From positions 5,114,561 through 5,178,560 of the forward strand of contig CM036619.1 of NCBI GenBank assembly GCA_020746105.1: 64,000 nucleotides of DNA. The letters run 5' to 3'. The DNA is from Trogon surrucura (taxonomy: Eukaryota > Chordata > Aves > Trogoniformes > Trogonidae). The notes beneath the pieces are model-generated. The model ran no database searches and had not been told where the DNA came from. It was given only the letters and a program-made list of their open reading frames with translations. This document shows, piece after piece, positions 1-14,165 of this stretch. The position numbers and the translations under genes were made by a program. Each line of letters starts with the position of its first letter. The first letter of the stretch is position 1.

Positions 1-503
1 CAATCCTACCCCAAAACATGGAGATAATGTAATTTATATTATTAAATCACTATTCAAGAAGAAAGTCTTTGTTCTGTAGATCGTCTTCTGTTTGGATTAT
101 GTATTTATTTGAAGACAATTTCAGTGTGGTATTTTGATTAATGATGCTAGAAGAATAACTGTTACTTTTTTTTTGGTAAGCTTCAAAATGATACTATTAG
201 CCAAGAGCTCTGTGTTGATGTTTAAAAATAACATCCAAAATTTTGATAAATCTTGATGTATAATCAGTCCCGTAACTTAGCTTATGATCATTTAAATTGT
301 CGCCACGAACTGCTGTTTAGTGAGTTTACATCTTTTTACTGTTTCTGCCATCTTGAGAGAACACTTGCTGACTCTAAGTAAATATGTCAGAATTGAATTT
401 AATTGAAGCTGTATTGGGCAAGAATGTACACAAAAAAGGCAAGGGGAGGAGAAGGATAAAAATGGTTGAGTTTGGTGTTTTCTAAGTCTGCCTAAAATAA
501 CCT

Positions 504-1312
504 TATAGAATCATGGAAACAGAATGTACCAGGGGCCTCAAAGATCATCTGGTCCAACCTTTCTTGGCAGAAGCACCGTCTAGACGAGATGGCCAACACC
601 CTGTCCAGCCAAATCTTAAAAGTGTCCAGGGTTGGGGTGTCCACCGCTTCCCTGGGGAGATTATTCCAATGGCTGATTGTTCTCATCATGAAAAATTTTC
701 CTCATGTCCAGTTGGAATCTCCCCAGCAGTAAATTGCACCCATTACCCCCCATCTTTTCCACGTGACTCCTTGTCGAAAGGGGGTCCCCACTTCTCTGTA
801 GGCACCCTTTATATATTGGAACACGGTGACAAGATTTCCTCTGAGCATTCTTTTCTCAGGCTGAACAAACCCAGTTGTCTCAAGCCTTTCCTCATGTGTC
901 AGGATTCCCAGTCTTCTGATCATCTTTGTGGCCCTGCCCTGGACTCTCCAGCTTGTCCACATCTTTTTACAGCAGGGAACAAACCAGAACACAGCATTCC
1001 AGGCGTGGCCTGACCAGCACTGAACAGAGTGGGACGATGACTTCTTTATTTCTGCTGGTGAGACCCTTGTTGATGTGACCCAGCATCCTGGTGGCTTTCT
1101 TTGCTGCAGCAGCACCTCAGCACGACTTGCTGAGCTGCCTGTCCACCAGAACCCCCAGGTCCCTTTCTGCAGAGCCAGGTAGATCCCAGCCTGCGCTGCA
1201 CTCCTGCGTAATGTTTTCCTGAGTGCAAGACCTCTCATTTGTCCTTGTTGAGCATCACAAGCTTCTCATTAGCCCATTCTTCCAGCCTGTCCAGGTCTTC
1301 CTGAGGGCGGGT
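504..1312 (-). mobile_element. CR1 LINE fragment, 5'-truncated, antisense to host gene
   Basis: The left edge (TAGAATCATGGAAACAGAAT) is the reverse complement of a CR1 3' tail. It is followed by the usual CR1 landmarks in reverse: the 'catctggtccaacc' block, the 'ctggggagattattccaatgg' region and the reverse-transcriptase C-terminal coding region out to about 1310. On the minus strand the frame at 702-1238 still carries the family pattern of a WTSWRVQGRATK-like helix, then LTHEERL and LRGNLVTVFQYIKG. The copy is diverged and no longer codes intact ORF2. The subfamily cannot be fixed by eye; compared with the copies at 23803 and 44755 it looks clearly older. Confidence 0.85.
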
Positions 1313-1957
1313 GTCTGTCCTTTCTCCACTCAGATACTAAAACACATTAGAAATAGTGGGGAAAATTTTCTTTTTAAATCAATGTTTGACAGCTTTTGTG
1401 TAAAGTAGCTGACAACACTGATTAAAGCGTGTTTGGTGTGAAAACTAACTTTGTCTGTGGTGTTGCTTTAAAAAAAAAGAATGATTTCATTTCAGGATTG
1501 GTAAGTAGAACCTCAAAGAAACAGTTACAGGCTGGTATTGTTCTAACAGCCTCTCCAGATGCTGCCATTTACATACAAGTTGTTTGTCTAAAACTAAGTT
1601 GAGGTTTGAAGTGATTGAAAGAGATGCTGTGATAATAGCATGCATATAATTCACTCTAAGATGACTTGAACTGTTTTATAAGAATGCAAGGAAATGTAAA
1701 ATCCTGGGGGTTTTGGCACGATTTATATTTTCCCTGGAGGAAACCTTGTATATAGGCAAACTTCTCCTATAAGGTCAGGAAGAGCAATGATCGTTAGATG
1801 TATCTTATTCCAAGTAATAATATTTAGTAATCAAGACTCTAGGGAAAAGAAATATAACAATTCATTTTTCTTGCGTGTGTCTGATATGCTTAGGTAAAGG
1901 CTGTGGCAGCACTTCAGCCTTGATTTGATTTTCACTCTCAGTCTAAAAAATTTTTAC

Positions 1958-1969
1958 GCACTAGAGGGC
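1958..1969 (+). promoter_or_regulatory. CTCF-like core motif
   Basis: GCACTAGAGGGC matches the CTCF core CCASYAGRKGGC at 11 of 12 positions, with a mismatch only at the first base. It sits in unique intronic DNA outside any recognised repeat. A single 12-base match can arise by chance in 64 kb, so this is only a candidate. A second match in the same orientation is at 60144-60155. Confidence 0.3.
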
Positions 1970-3689
1970 AATGTTGGGCAAATATTGCTGAGTTGTGCTA
2001 TTTGTCCAACTGTGATGTTGAAAAATGTCTTTCAAACATTCTAGATATGTGATTGTCTTTTAAAATTTATTCGTGTGGGTTAGGTTTTAAGGGTGAGTGT
2101 CTTGATTTCAGCGTATGTCTAGAACTCTGAAGCCTAGCTGAGGTTTATATATATATTTTTTTTTACATTTCAGTGAGTTTTTATGCTTTCTTAATATCTT
2201 TACTTTTTAAAGCTTGAAATTTTACTGAATGTTAAAATTCTCTTAATGAAAGAAGTGAAGGCTCTGTTCTCCTTTGTGTGATAATACACTTAAGGGTTTA
2301 ATTTCTGGTCCAGGCACATGTGCTCAGCGCAGGTGTTTGGGCATTTGCGTTGCGTTTGTTCTCTAGAAAAGATCTTCGTTTTCATGGGGTATGTTAAAGA
2401 ATAGACTGGGAAAGCATTCTTAATGCATTTTCAGCAAAATACATTGTGCTGAGGATTTATTTTGCTTTAGCAGTTATCTGTAATCAGCATTTGTGATCAG
2501 CATGATCCAGGGGTTTCATCTGGATGGGATTTCAAGGGTTAGGGAACAACGTACACTGTGTATAGCATTTTTTTTTTTCCTCTATTGCTATTAAATAATT
2601 TTAATATGAGCGATTTCTCTTAATAGTAACTCTCCCTTCTTGTCCGTACATGAGTACTTTGGGTGATTGTACTCCAGATGCATTCACGTCCCTTTTTGGC
2701 TATTACTATCTCTATTTATCTTGATTTTTGTCTGCTATTAACATACTCAAGTTAAATCCTTTGGTGAAGAAAATGCTTTCCATGACAGCTAGGCTGTGAT
2801 CATTGCTTTTCCCGAGCCTCGACCTTTAAAAAATTTCCCATTGATTTATTTAATTTTTCTCAGTTCTTCTCGCCCCCCCCTCCCCTTTCATTGTTGTGAT
2901 ATTTATTTTCTCAAAGGTTACTTGGCTCTGATCCCTTCCAAGCCTCAATTCTGGGCAGTGAGGGAGCTCGTAGGTACCATATATCAAAACTCTGGCTGGG
3001 CAGTAGGATTTGACTGGCAACTTTGGAGGGGTGTAGCAACCTGTATATGCACACACCTGGCTACTGTAGGTGATTTTCTTGAGGCTGTGCTGGTTTACCA
3101 TTCCCCTTGAGATTATTTTTTTCCTCTACAAGACCCTAAAAGGATTTCAGGAAAACGTCTTCCCATGGTCTCCCTCAATCCAGTATGATGGTGGAGGGCT
3201 TCTAATTTCTGGGATGGGGGACTCATTTGTATTAAATAAAAGCACCGGATGGGTTATACTACCAGAAGTGAAATGAATATATTAAATGTACATCCTGACA
3301 TCCAACTTGGTGAAGTAGGAGTAAGAACATGGAAGAAAGTTTTATTTACTCGTTTCTTCCATCTCTCCCTGGCCCCAAGAAAAAGTGGGCTAACTAGAGC
3401 CATGTCTTAATGAGGAGCTTCCCATATTTCAAAAAAGTTACGTGACTGTGGTTTTGCAATGGTGGTGTCATTTCTTAGTGTTTTGCATGTGTTTATAGAC
3501 ATTTGAGGTACTGGCTAATTGGGGGAGCTAGCTGGGAGTGGAAAAGTAGTGCAGTGCAGATAACTCTCAGTCTAGTTGTTAGAAGAACATTTGAACTGGA
3601 AGGACTTTCCAGTTTAACCACTGCATTACATTACCTGATCCCCTCTTAAAGACTACATGTGGCACCCCGACTGTAAGAGGGACGTGGAT

Positions 3690-4153
3690 CTGTAGGAACG
3701 ACTTCAGAGGAGACCACAAAGCTGATGCAGGGGCTGGAGCAGCTCTGCTGCGAGGACAGGCTGAGGGAGCTGGGATTGTTCAGCTGGAGAAGAGAAGACT
3801 CCGGGGGGACCTTATCACTGGCTGCAGTGCCTGAAGGGACCTACAGGAAGGCTGGGGAGGGACTTCTGACAAGAGTGTCCAGCGACAGGACAAGGGGAAA
3901 TGGATTTAAGTTGAAAGAGAACAGGTTTAGATTGGATCTTAGGAAGAAATTCTTCAGTCTGTGGGTGGCAAGACTCCGGAATAGATTGCCCAGAGGTGTT
4001 GTGGATGCCCCCTTCCTGGAGCTGTTCAAGGCCAGGTTGGATGAGGCCTTGAGCAACCTGGGCTAGTTAAGGGCATCCCTGCCCATGACAGGGAGGTTGG
4101 ATTAGATGATTTCTAAGGTCCTTTCCAACCTTGGCCATTCTGTGCTTCTGTGA
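3690..4153 (+). mobile_element. CR1 LINE fragment, 3' end, sense to host gene
   Basis: Sense CR1 sequence begins near 'ggaacgacttcagaggagacc', the start of the C-terminal reverse-transcriptase region, and runs to a 3' tail of 'aaggtcctttccaacc' followed by 'attctgtgcttctgtgac'. The frame 3725-4066 shows the family series [13 protein letters not shown], a TYRKAGEGLL block, RLDLRKKFF and a terminal FKARLDEAL. It is 5'-truncated and missing most of ORF2. The tail repeat is degraded, so this copy is not among the youngest in the window. Confidence 0.9.
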
Positions 4154-6774
4154 CATCCCAAAACTCCCCAGATAAACCTGCTGGGAATGGTTAACGTGCG
4201 GCTGGCTCTGCTTCAGAGGAGGGAGGTGGGTTAGATAATATTTAGGGGTCCCTGTCTGTTCTTTTACCTATATTTGCTGTAGCTGATAGAAAACGAGATG
4301 CTGGAGGGATTTTTTTTTTTGACGTCGACATTTAGGATTCTAAGTCCTTGGAAGTATTTAGCTGAAGTGAATCTTGAATAATTAAAATATATTTGAATAT
4401 TTGGCCAAGGTGATAGTATAGTGCTTTTAGGGCTGAAATAATCTTACAAAGCCTTCTGTACCTGTTTTAGAAGTGGGTTTCAGAGTGTGTATGGGGCCAC
4501 TTCTTGTCTGTGTTTGGCCAAAGGAAAAGCAGAACGATCATGATAAAGCCTAAGGCTGAGTCAGTTTTAAAGTGTGAATGTTCACCCCATTTTTCTAGCA
4601 TGAATCTGACTGGAAGGAGTCAGTTCAGTCACACGCAAACAGTTACGTTGTATCATATCTAAAATTAGTTTGCATTGACAAATTATCGCAGTGATTGTTT
4701 TGATCTCCTTCTGAAATATTACAAGGAATATTTCACCCAGTCTTCAGACAAGGCCTCTTTAATCCTTGTTTGTAAAATAGTGACCAAACTTGCAGTTATG
4801 AAGTGGGAATCAAAAAGTGTTCGTGCTCTCAAATGCTGCGTGGTGATCGTATAGGAAGACAGAATTAGTTTTTAGCTTTCTTTTTGGTGGATTGTTTCCA
4901 ACAGCCAAAGTCTCCATGTAGAACTGAGAAAACCCGTGGAATTCCATAGAAATGAGGGTTTGACACGGTGTTCTCTTATAACTCAAGTAAAATGATGAAT
5001 TTGAATTTTGTGCAGTATTAAGGATGGAGTTCTCTAACACACCTTTCCACAAGGCAAGAGTAGATTTGGTTGAATTAGGTGTTGTCTCAGCAGTGTCAAG
5101 TCTACAAAGAAGGAATTGCTAGAACAGGATTTTATAGCTTTTTGGTATATCGCGATCTTGATGACTTCAGATCCTCAGCAGAAGAGAAATCTAGAACTTG
5201 ACAAACCTGTTTAGTTTCCTTTGTTAAGCTTCTGGTGTGTTTAAGATTCTGCCATTACAACTCGTAGGTGCAAGGTATTAATTTAGTTATGTAGCATATA
5301 CATAAAAAATGGTTGTTCATTAGTTTTCGGAAGGCACGCTGCCTTCTGAAGGGCGAAGAAATTCTGATAATGACTTTCAATTTAGTTCAACTTTTGGCTG
5401 TGGGTGGGCTGATTTTTGGTTAGTACCTAGGAACTGCATGAAGAAGTCTTTCTCGGTGGTTAGTCCCAATGCAAATCAGGTCGTTAAAGACTTAATGTAG
5501 ATGACAGGTCAAGTTTCAGTCGTTGTCTGGGTAATTCTGGTGGTGCCGTTTACATTTCTTTAAGCACTCCTTCTACGAGTGTCAATTTTCCTAATTTCTA
5601 AGGGAGAATTAGAAACATAAGAGGGCTAGTTTGCCTTTTACAGCTGACCTGAGCGTTAGAGGTGCACTGTTCAAAACCCAGCTGAATTAGAAACTAGGCA
5701 GTCATCGATGGTTGCAGAGGGAAGCAATGCTGATATTCCAGCACCATGCAGGTACATTGTGTTCAATCTTCAGTCTCTTTCTGGTTATCTGTGGCTAAAA
5801 CTATGAGTTTTTTCATCTGTCTACAAAATTAGTACGGACCTCTTTCGTAGAGTTTTGAGTTCCCGTGGAGCTGAGCTTTAACCTGGTCACTGCATTAATT
5901 GATTGAGATGTTTGGCTGGCATCTTTATTAAAAAATAAAAATAAAATTCTCCGTGTATAGAAAGGCAGCTGGGAACGTAGACTTCTGTGTGCTTCACAAC
6001 ATTAAATTGCTTACTTGTACCAGCACATTCTGTATTCAAGCATCATCAATTCATCAACTGAGCTTTAAAAAAAACCAATAATCCACCAAGGACAGTGATG
6101 TTGTGTTTAAAAGTTTGTTCATTTCTGTGGGTATTTTTAATTTTTTTTTATTATTTTTTATTTTGTCCCATGTTGTAAATTGAGGATGCTAAAAATATTC
6201 TCTGACAATAAGGGAGTAAAATCATACAGTCTGACTGCAGGCACCTAGGCTCGGTAGAGAATCAGTTTAGCAAAATGAATCACACACAAAATGCCTTGTT
6301 CCGACACACTGAAATGTTTAGGTTGGATAGTAAAGCTAAGCTTGCTCTATTCTCTGTAAATACTAAATTGTTTTTCTCCCCGTAGATAAATGTTTTCTGG
6401 CCAGGAACTTCTGTTAAATCTAAGGAAGAGCCACTACTGATATTTGTTTCCACTGTTCAAAATATAAGCAAATATATAAGTAAGGTCACAGGTACAATTA
6501 AATTTAGGTACAAACCAACCCCATGCAGATGATATCACTCGTTCTTTTTACTGCGCTTGTGTATAAGTGTTTATTAGTTTTTTGTGCGTCGTTCCCAGCT
6601 CAGATCCTGAAACATTTTTCACCGTTGACTACAAATCTTGCCACAATTCTAGGTGCGTGCTTCAGTCACGGAAACGTAGAAACCAGAATAACTGCTATGA
6701 GCAAATTGGAATAAATTAGAAAACTTGTGGTGATGGAGAAGTATATCATAAATGGCTTTATCTATCTCATATGA

Positions 6775-8472
<1,698 letters not shown>

Positions 8473-8605
8473 GTTACCATACTTCAGTTTTTGGAGTCTT
8501 CAGCGATTGCCTTCTGGACAATCTCCCGGGAGTGAAGACCAACGGCTGCACCGTTGAAGTCATTCCAGCTTTGCCAAGGCTGCAGATCAGTACCTCACTT
8601 CCAAG
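8473..8605 (+). CDS. TRAPPC9: TRAPPC9 internal exon (second in window)
   Basis: This 133-nt exon reads (G)[17 protein letters not shown], then [17 protein letters not shown] and RLQISTSLP(R). It matches the next stretch of TRAPPC9, where the human protein has a near-identical [17 protein letters not shown] and [14 protein letters not shown]. It starts in phase 1, completing the split glycine, and ends in phase 2 with AG of an arginine codon. The donor is GTGAGA at 8606. The acceptor CAG is preceded by an A-rich stretch, so this is a weak-looking splice site. The hydrophobic and polar alternation fits beta strands of the Ig-like part of TRAPPII's TRAPPC9. No stop or frameshift is seen, so the exon is intact. 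Confidence 0.95.
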
Positions 8606-8914
8606 GTGAGAAACTCAGTGACATGATGATTTTAATTTGGGTGTGTTTAAGTGTTAGTCACATGCTGAATAAATCTGAGTATGTAATCAGTGCTTTAGTA
8701 GAGTAAGACATAAACTACTTCTTCGCTATTTACTTTAGAATAGAAATCCGTGTTTTTTCTTTCACTGCTTGAAACCTTGGAATTTCCTAGAAAATATTTT
8801 GTGATTCAATTAACTGAAGGAGTGTAATGCTTACTCGTAATTGAAGTTATACTTTTAAAAGGCTGAATCATTTAAAGGCTAAATGCTTATAAAAATCTCG
8901 AAGTGAAGAGGTAA

Positions 8915-9345
8915 TCCGTGGAATAGTGTAGTTTGGAAGGGCTGCTTCTGGAGATGATCTGGCCCAGGATGCAGCATGCTCAAAGCAAAGCTTCGACAAG
9001 TGATAGGACTTAAATGTTGGATCACGTTGTTCAGGTGATGATCTGGCTAAATCCTAATTATCTCAGTGAGTGGTGTTTCAGTCACCTCTGTGGGAAATCA
9101 GTTTCAACATCTGACCACACGCTCAAAAATAAAAATCTCCTCCTTATTTTATTTTATTTCATTTTATTTTATTTTATTTTTTCAAACTGAACAAATCCTT
9201 GAACATGTCCTTCATGTCGTCTGCTGTAGCCTCCTCATCGTTTTGAAAACCCTTTCCAGGGCTTGCTCCGATACAGCGATATTTCCCTTGTTCAGAAGGG
9301 GCTCAAACTTGATATCGTGCTGCAGGAACGATATAGCTAAGAGGT
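8915..9345 (-). mobile_element. Degraded CR1 LINE fragment, antisense
   Basis: The order of blocks read on the + strand follows a reversed CR1 3' end: 'tagtttggaagggctgcttctggagatgatctgg' (CR1: ggttggaagggacctctggagatcatct), then 'gctcaaagcaaagc', then 'ctgtgggaaatcagtttcaacatctgacc' and 'caaactgaac'. Many substitutions separate it from the other copies, so it is an old insertion. An (ATTTT)n tract has expanded inside it at about 9143-9182. The outer limits are approximate. Confidence 0.6.
9143..9182 (+). repeat. ATTTT-rich simple repeat
   Basis: Imperfect repeats of ATTTT lie inside the old CR1 copy, with one ATTTC interruption. It probably grew from a T-rich stretch of the element. Confidence 0.85.
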
Positions 9346-11002
9346 ACAGGAAGCATCCACTGAACTGATGTTATTACACAGTCACCAAAAAGAATGTAGT
9401 AATAGTGTGGGTTTTTTGCAGGGGTGTTGTTTTTGAGCTTTTTTTTTCATTAATAACGTGGCTAACTAAGTCTGTGAGTTTATAGAGCCAGTAAGAGACT
9501 GTTTCAATTCATTTTTTGGGAACTTTTCAAGTTTCAGGGGCGTTTACCTTCTAAGCTGAATGTCAGTCACTGTATCTCAGAGTCTTGGCATCCAGCTACT
9601 GTTTTGCAAATAGCTGTAAAAGTACGGAGTTTCAATTTTTGATTTGTTTTGTTCAGTTTGTTTTTCTGTGGGGTTTTTTTGTGGTTTTTTTTTTTGCTGT
9701 TTGCTTTTTAAAACAGTGTTCCTTTTAGCTATGGATCAGGAAACAGCCTTTTGTAACTTACCGCCTTGGTAGTTCAAATACCACAGGGATTGTTCTATTA
9801 ATTGGAAGATCTCAGCTCCATTTATTATCCTTAGTGGGATTCATTTATGATCATCAGTATTGTATGACACAGAGATAGGTATGTGTGTGTATATATGTGA
9901 TTTTTCTGTTGTTGCGTTCTTCAGTGTGGTTTATTTAGCAAAGCAAAGAGACCAGTTTGGTTCTGATTTTTCCAGACTGAATTTTGCCTTTCTGCCATGG
10001 AGGGGGCTGCGTTGGTGTCACTGTATTACAAAGATATAAAAGTAATATCCTGATGAAGATAGCAAAATAATCAAATGCTGCAGTGAGTTATATGTTGGTA
10101 AATTCCCTGTAAAAATTCTGCTAGACGTGGAATCTGTATGCTGTAGCCGTAATCAAAATTAGAATTGACTAGTCAGAGTTATGAATATCTTAAAAAGACG
10201 GGTTTGAGATACAGAAGGTATTGCAAGTATTCATATATGAGCATAATAACTGCTCATTCAGCCGATAATGCGAAACTTTAATGACATTTGCTCTGTTTAT
10301 TGGTGTGTGTTTAATTTTTCATTGGTGGTAAGTTTACTTTTAGTTTCTTCACAGGCTTTAGTTTCAGTGCTCAGTCTCAGGTCCTGTAACACCTTGGGAA
10401 TTCAGATGCATGTCTGGCTACTTTGCAGTGTGCCCGTCACTTATTCCAGCCTCTGTGATACCAACAAATTGCCTCATGTGACTCCTGTCAACTCTGTTTT
10501 ATCTTCTGGGTTCTCCAGAGGATGATGCACTTTGAAAAGACATGCTGAAGAACCCAAAGAAAGAGCATTCTTAATTGAGAGACGTCAGGATAAAATCTTG
10601 ATTCCAATTTCTCTCCTTGCATCTTGCTGATTTGCTGTGACACTCATCAGTACGTGAGCTTTTATAGCTCCTTCTGTTGGAGATGAGAAAATATTTCTTA
10701 ATTTTTCAGCAAATTTATCTATTAAATATTTGAGATAAGTTGATACTGTGTTTTTTTGCTGTGGTACTTTATTGGTGAAACCGTAGGACAAAGTTTGTTT
10801 GAGAAACCGAAGATATGTAGCTCTGTCATTTTGTCAAACACTGATTGCTCTAAAAGTAATTTTGGGGTGCCAGTCAAATTGCCAAGAATAATTCTGGGCC
10901 ATTGTAGGCAAACTATAATGGCTTTTTAGAAAGATTTTGTTTTTTTTTTAAATTGGTATGTGTGTTAAGGAAGGCCAATTTAATAAGCTCAGTTTAGCAG
11001 TA

Positions 11003-11745
11003 GAATCATAGAATCATTTAGGTTGGAAAAGACCTTTAGGATCATTGAGTCCAACCGTTAACCTGACACTGCACAGTTCACCACTAAACCATGTTCCTGA
11101 GCAGCAGGGATGGCAGCGCCACCACTTCCCTGGGCTGCCCATTCCAGTGCTTGACAATTCTCTCAGTGAAGAATTTTTTCCTTATATCCAATCTAAACCT
11201 CCCCTGGTGCAACTCGAGGCCATTTCCTCTTGTCCCGTCGCTTGTTTGCTGGTCGAGCAGACCGACCCCCGCATCGCTACAGCCTCCTTTCAGGTAGTTG
11301 TAGAGAGCGAGAAGGTCTCCCCTCAGCCTCCTTTTCTCCAGACTGAACAACCCCCAGTTCCTTCAGCCACTTCTCACAGGACTTTCACCAGCTTTGTTGC
11401 TGGGCCCACTCCAGCACCTCAATGTCTGTTTTGTCATGAGGGGCCCAAAACTGAACACAGGGTTTGAGATGCGGCCTCGCTAGTTCCAAGTACAGGGGGA
11501 CAATCCCTGCCCTGCTCCTGCTGGCCACACTGCTCCTGATCCAGACCAGGATGCCAGTGGCCTTCTTGGTCCTTGCAGGACCTGGCACTTGCCCTTGTTG
11601 AACCTCATACAACTGGCCTCAGCCCATGGATCCAGCCCGGCCAGATCTCTCTGTAGAGCCTTTGTACCCTCAAGCAGATCAGTGCTCCCAACCCATTTGG
11701 TGCCATCTGCCCGCTTGCTGAGAGTGCACTCGTGAAGCTTGTTGT
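11003..11745 (-). mobile_element. CR1 LINE fragment, antisense
   Basis: It starts with TAGAATCATAGAATCATTT, the reversed CR1 tail, and continues through 'aaaagacctttaggatcattgagtccaacc' to about 'gagagtgcactcgtgaagctt' at 11745. On the minus strand, the frame 11084-11350 gives [21 protein letters not shown], then [23 protein letters not shown], a well-preserved C-terminal reverse-transcriptase block. The 5' part is missing. It is the same kind of copy as 29607-30535: both share the 'cactaaaccatgttcctga' type of 3' region, so they are likely one subfamily. Confidence 0.9.
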
Positions 11746-11764
11746 GGATTGAGAATGACTTTGT

Positions 11765-11850
11765 TAGTATATATTTTCTTTATTAATATCTCTCTCTATA
11801 TATATGCATAAATTTCTATATATCTTCTATATAGCATATAAAAATATTGC
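11765..11850. repeat. AT-rich low-complexity stretch
   Basis: A stretch of TATATATT, TATATATATG and related dinucleotide patches lies directly after the antisense CR1 that ends near 11745. No coding or structural meaning is evident. Confidence 0.7.
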
Positions 11851-12916
11851 ACTAATGAGGAAAACAATCCTATAATCCTGTAAGAAAAAACCTGAAAAGT
11901 AGGAAAATTGAGGGAAGAAAATTACAAATTTATAAATGAAGTTGAGGAAGACTTCTCATATGGAACAAACCCAGGCTTTTCAAAAAGAACTAGGAATTTT
12001 TGAAGCCGTGTGTCAGGCATTATAAGTTGCTTTCTCCATCAGTACTTTCTAATATACTGAAATAATTGTGCAATACTGTTATTCTCAAAATCATGTTTAC
12101 GGGCAAAGAGGAAACACACTTCTTGTATGAAGCCAAGAATTTAATTTTTATATCTTAACGATTCCTGTATTAGACTGTTATTAGTCCAGATGCAGTTATT
12201 ACAGAAGAATCACTATTAATCATGCACTTGAATTTGGTATACACACACCTCCCATTTTCTGCCTGTTTTCCTGATGTAACACTTACCTTCCCCCTGCCCC
12301 TCTGGATCCTAAGGTTGGCCTTTTCAGTCCGGTGGTGCAGTAAGTTTTCAGCATCTGGAGACCTTCACTGAGAAGAATATGATGTTGATTATATTTTTTC
12401 CACTCTAGGAAACACTGGCCATTTTTGTTTGCTAACACGTTTGTACACTGCGTTCCTTCTTCCCTGAAGATCCATGTTCCATCCACATTTCATGGATGTG
12501 GTGCTTTTTTTTTGAATGTCAGATCCTTGTTTTCTTTGTTCCTCCGAAAGCTCTTTTTGCCCAGCTTCATGGCTGCATTTCTGTGACTGTTGGTGAATTG
12601 TTTATCCATGTAAGATCTTCGGTGCTAAGCGTGTGCCCTGTTTTATACCATCCCGCACCGGTGCTACTCTTGGCTTCATCCTGTGTCTCCACAATGCCTC
12701 TGCCATCATACCAGACCCGTGTTTTTGTGTCACCGTTAGTCATAAATATCTCACTCTACCTAGAACAACTGCTTTTTGCTACTATCTGCATAAAACTATG
12801 TCTGTACAGATAAAGCAAATTAGGTGCAAACACCGGGTCAGAAGAAAAATTGCTGCTACAGTAAGTCAAAACAATGTTCTGTGTAGGTCAGGACAAGTTC
12901 AGAGCAGGCACCAAGT

Positions 12917-13026
12917 GGTTTAGGTTGGAAAAGGCCCTTAAAGATCATCTACTTTAACCCCCTTGCCATGGTCAGGGATATTTTCAGTAGACAAGGTTGC
13001 CTCAGCCCGACCCTGAACACTGGCCA
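12917..13026 (-). mobile_element. CR1 LINE, 3' piece of an interrupted antisense copy
   Basis: The block 'gtttaggttggaaaaggcccttaaagatcatct' and the following 'caaggttgcctcagcccgaccctgaacact' are a reversed CR1 3' region. The sequence then switches abruptly at about 13026 to sense CR1. It resumes at 13593 with 'catggggcatccacagcatctctgggcaac', exactly the next part of a reversed CR1. The two pieces (this one and 13593-14165) are therefore one older element split by a later insertion. Confidence 0.85.
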
Positions 13027-13592
13027 GCAGGTTGAGGGAGGTGATTCTCCCCCTCCACTCCACTCTTGTGAGACCCCACCTGGAGTGCTGTGTCCAGTTC
13101 TGGAGCCCACAGCACCAGAAAGATCAGGATGTGCTGGAGCGTGTCCAGAGAAGGGCCACGAGGATGCTCAGGGGGCTGGAGCACCTCTCCTGTGAAACAG
13201 ACTGAGAGAGTTGGGGTTGTTCAGTCTGGAGAAAAGAAGTCTCTGAGGAGACCTTATTGTGGCCTTCCAGTATCTCAAGGGGGCTACAAGAAAGCTGGTG
13301 AGGGGCTTTTTGGGATGTCGAGTAGTGATAGGACTAGAAAGAATAGATTGAAGCTAGAGATGGGTCGGTTCAGACTGGACGTTAGGAAGAAGTTCTTCCC
13401 CATAAGGGTGGTGAGACCCTGGCACAGGTTGCCCAGAGAGGAGGTGGAAACCTCATCCCTGAGAGTTTTTAAGGCCAGGCTGGATGGGGCTCTGAGCAGC
13501 CTGATCTAGTGGGGGATGTCCCTGCCCATGACGGGGAGGTTGGAACTAGATGATCTTTAAGGTCCCTTCCAAGCCTGACAATTCTGTGATTC
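13027..13592 (+). mobile_element. CR1 LINE, sense copy inserted inside an antisense CR1
   Basis: It begins with 'gcaggttgagggaggtgattctcccc', a common internal 5'-truncation region of CR1, and ends with the tail 'attctgtgattc'. The frame 13090-13509 preserves the family order [50 protein letters not shown] and FKARLDGALSSLI. A short CCA occurs at both junctions (13024-13026 and 13592-13594) and could be a minimal target duplication. Its last 185 bases closely resemble the copy at 18190-18380, so both are likely of one subfamily. Confidence 0.9.
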
Positions 13593-14165
13593 CATGGGGC
13601 ATCCACAGCATCTCTGGGCAACTGATTCCAGTGTCTCAACATCTTAATTGTAAGAAGTTTCTTTCTTATGTTCATTCTGAAGCTACCCTGGTGTGGTTTA
13701 AAACTATTTCCCCTTGTCCTCTCACTACAGACCTTGGTACAAAGTCTCTCTCTCTTTCTTATAAGCCTCCTTTAAGTATTGAAAGGCTGCAGTAAGATCT
13801 CTTTTGGAGCCTTCTCTTTTCCAGGCTGACCAACCCCAGCACTGGCAACCTTTATTGAGAAGGATGGTGTTCCAGCCCTTGGATCCTTTTTGTGGCCTCC
13901 TCTAGACTCACTCCAACATGTCCACGTCCTCTTTCTGTTGGGGGCTCCAAACACTGTTCCTGGGGGGCTTAACACAGAACAACAGGTGGGGCTGCACCGG
14001 AGCAGAGGGACAAAATCACCTCCGTGGAGCTGCTGGCCACGCTGCTTTGGCTGCACCTCAGGATCTGCTTGGCTTTCTGAAGTGAAGGCACACGTTGCTG
14101 CCTCACATGTAACTTTTCATCTACCAATATCCGCATGCCAAGCCTGAGGTCTTGCAAGTTGATGG
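13593..14165 (-). mobile_element. CR1 LINE, 5'-ward piece of the interrupted antisense copy
   Basis: This continues the reversed CR1 from 12917-13026: 'tctctgggcaactgattccagtgtctcaac', the region for the NIRKKLLTIKMLRHWNQLPRDAVD peptide on the minus strand, 'aggctgaccaaccccag', and on to about 'cttgcaagttgatgg' at 14165. The right end is approximate and is the 5' truncation point of the element. It is older than the copy that interrupts it. Confidence 0.85.

Noticed and set aside
12496-12923. Two overlapping open frames, possibly a small gene
   Set aside because: No start context, domain or splice pattern. Composition is that expected of pyrimidine-rich intron DNA.
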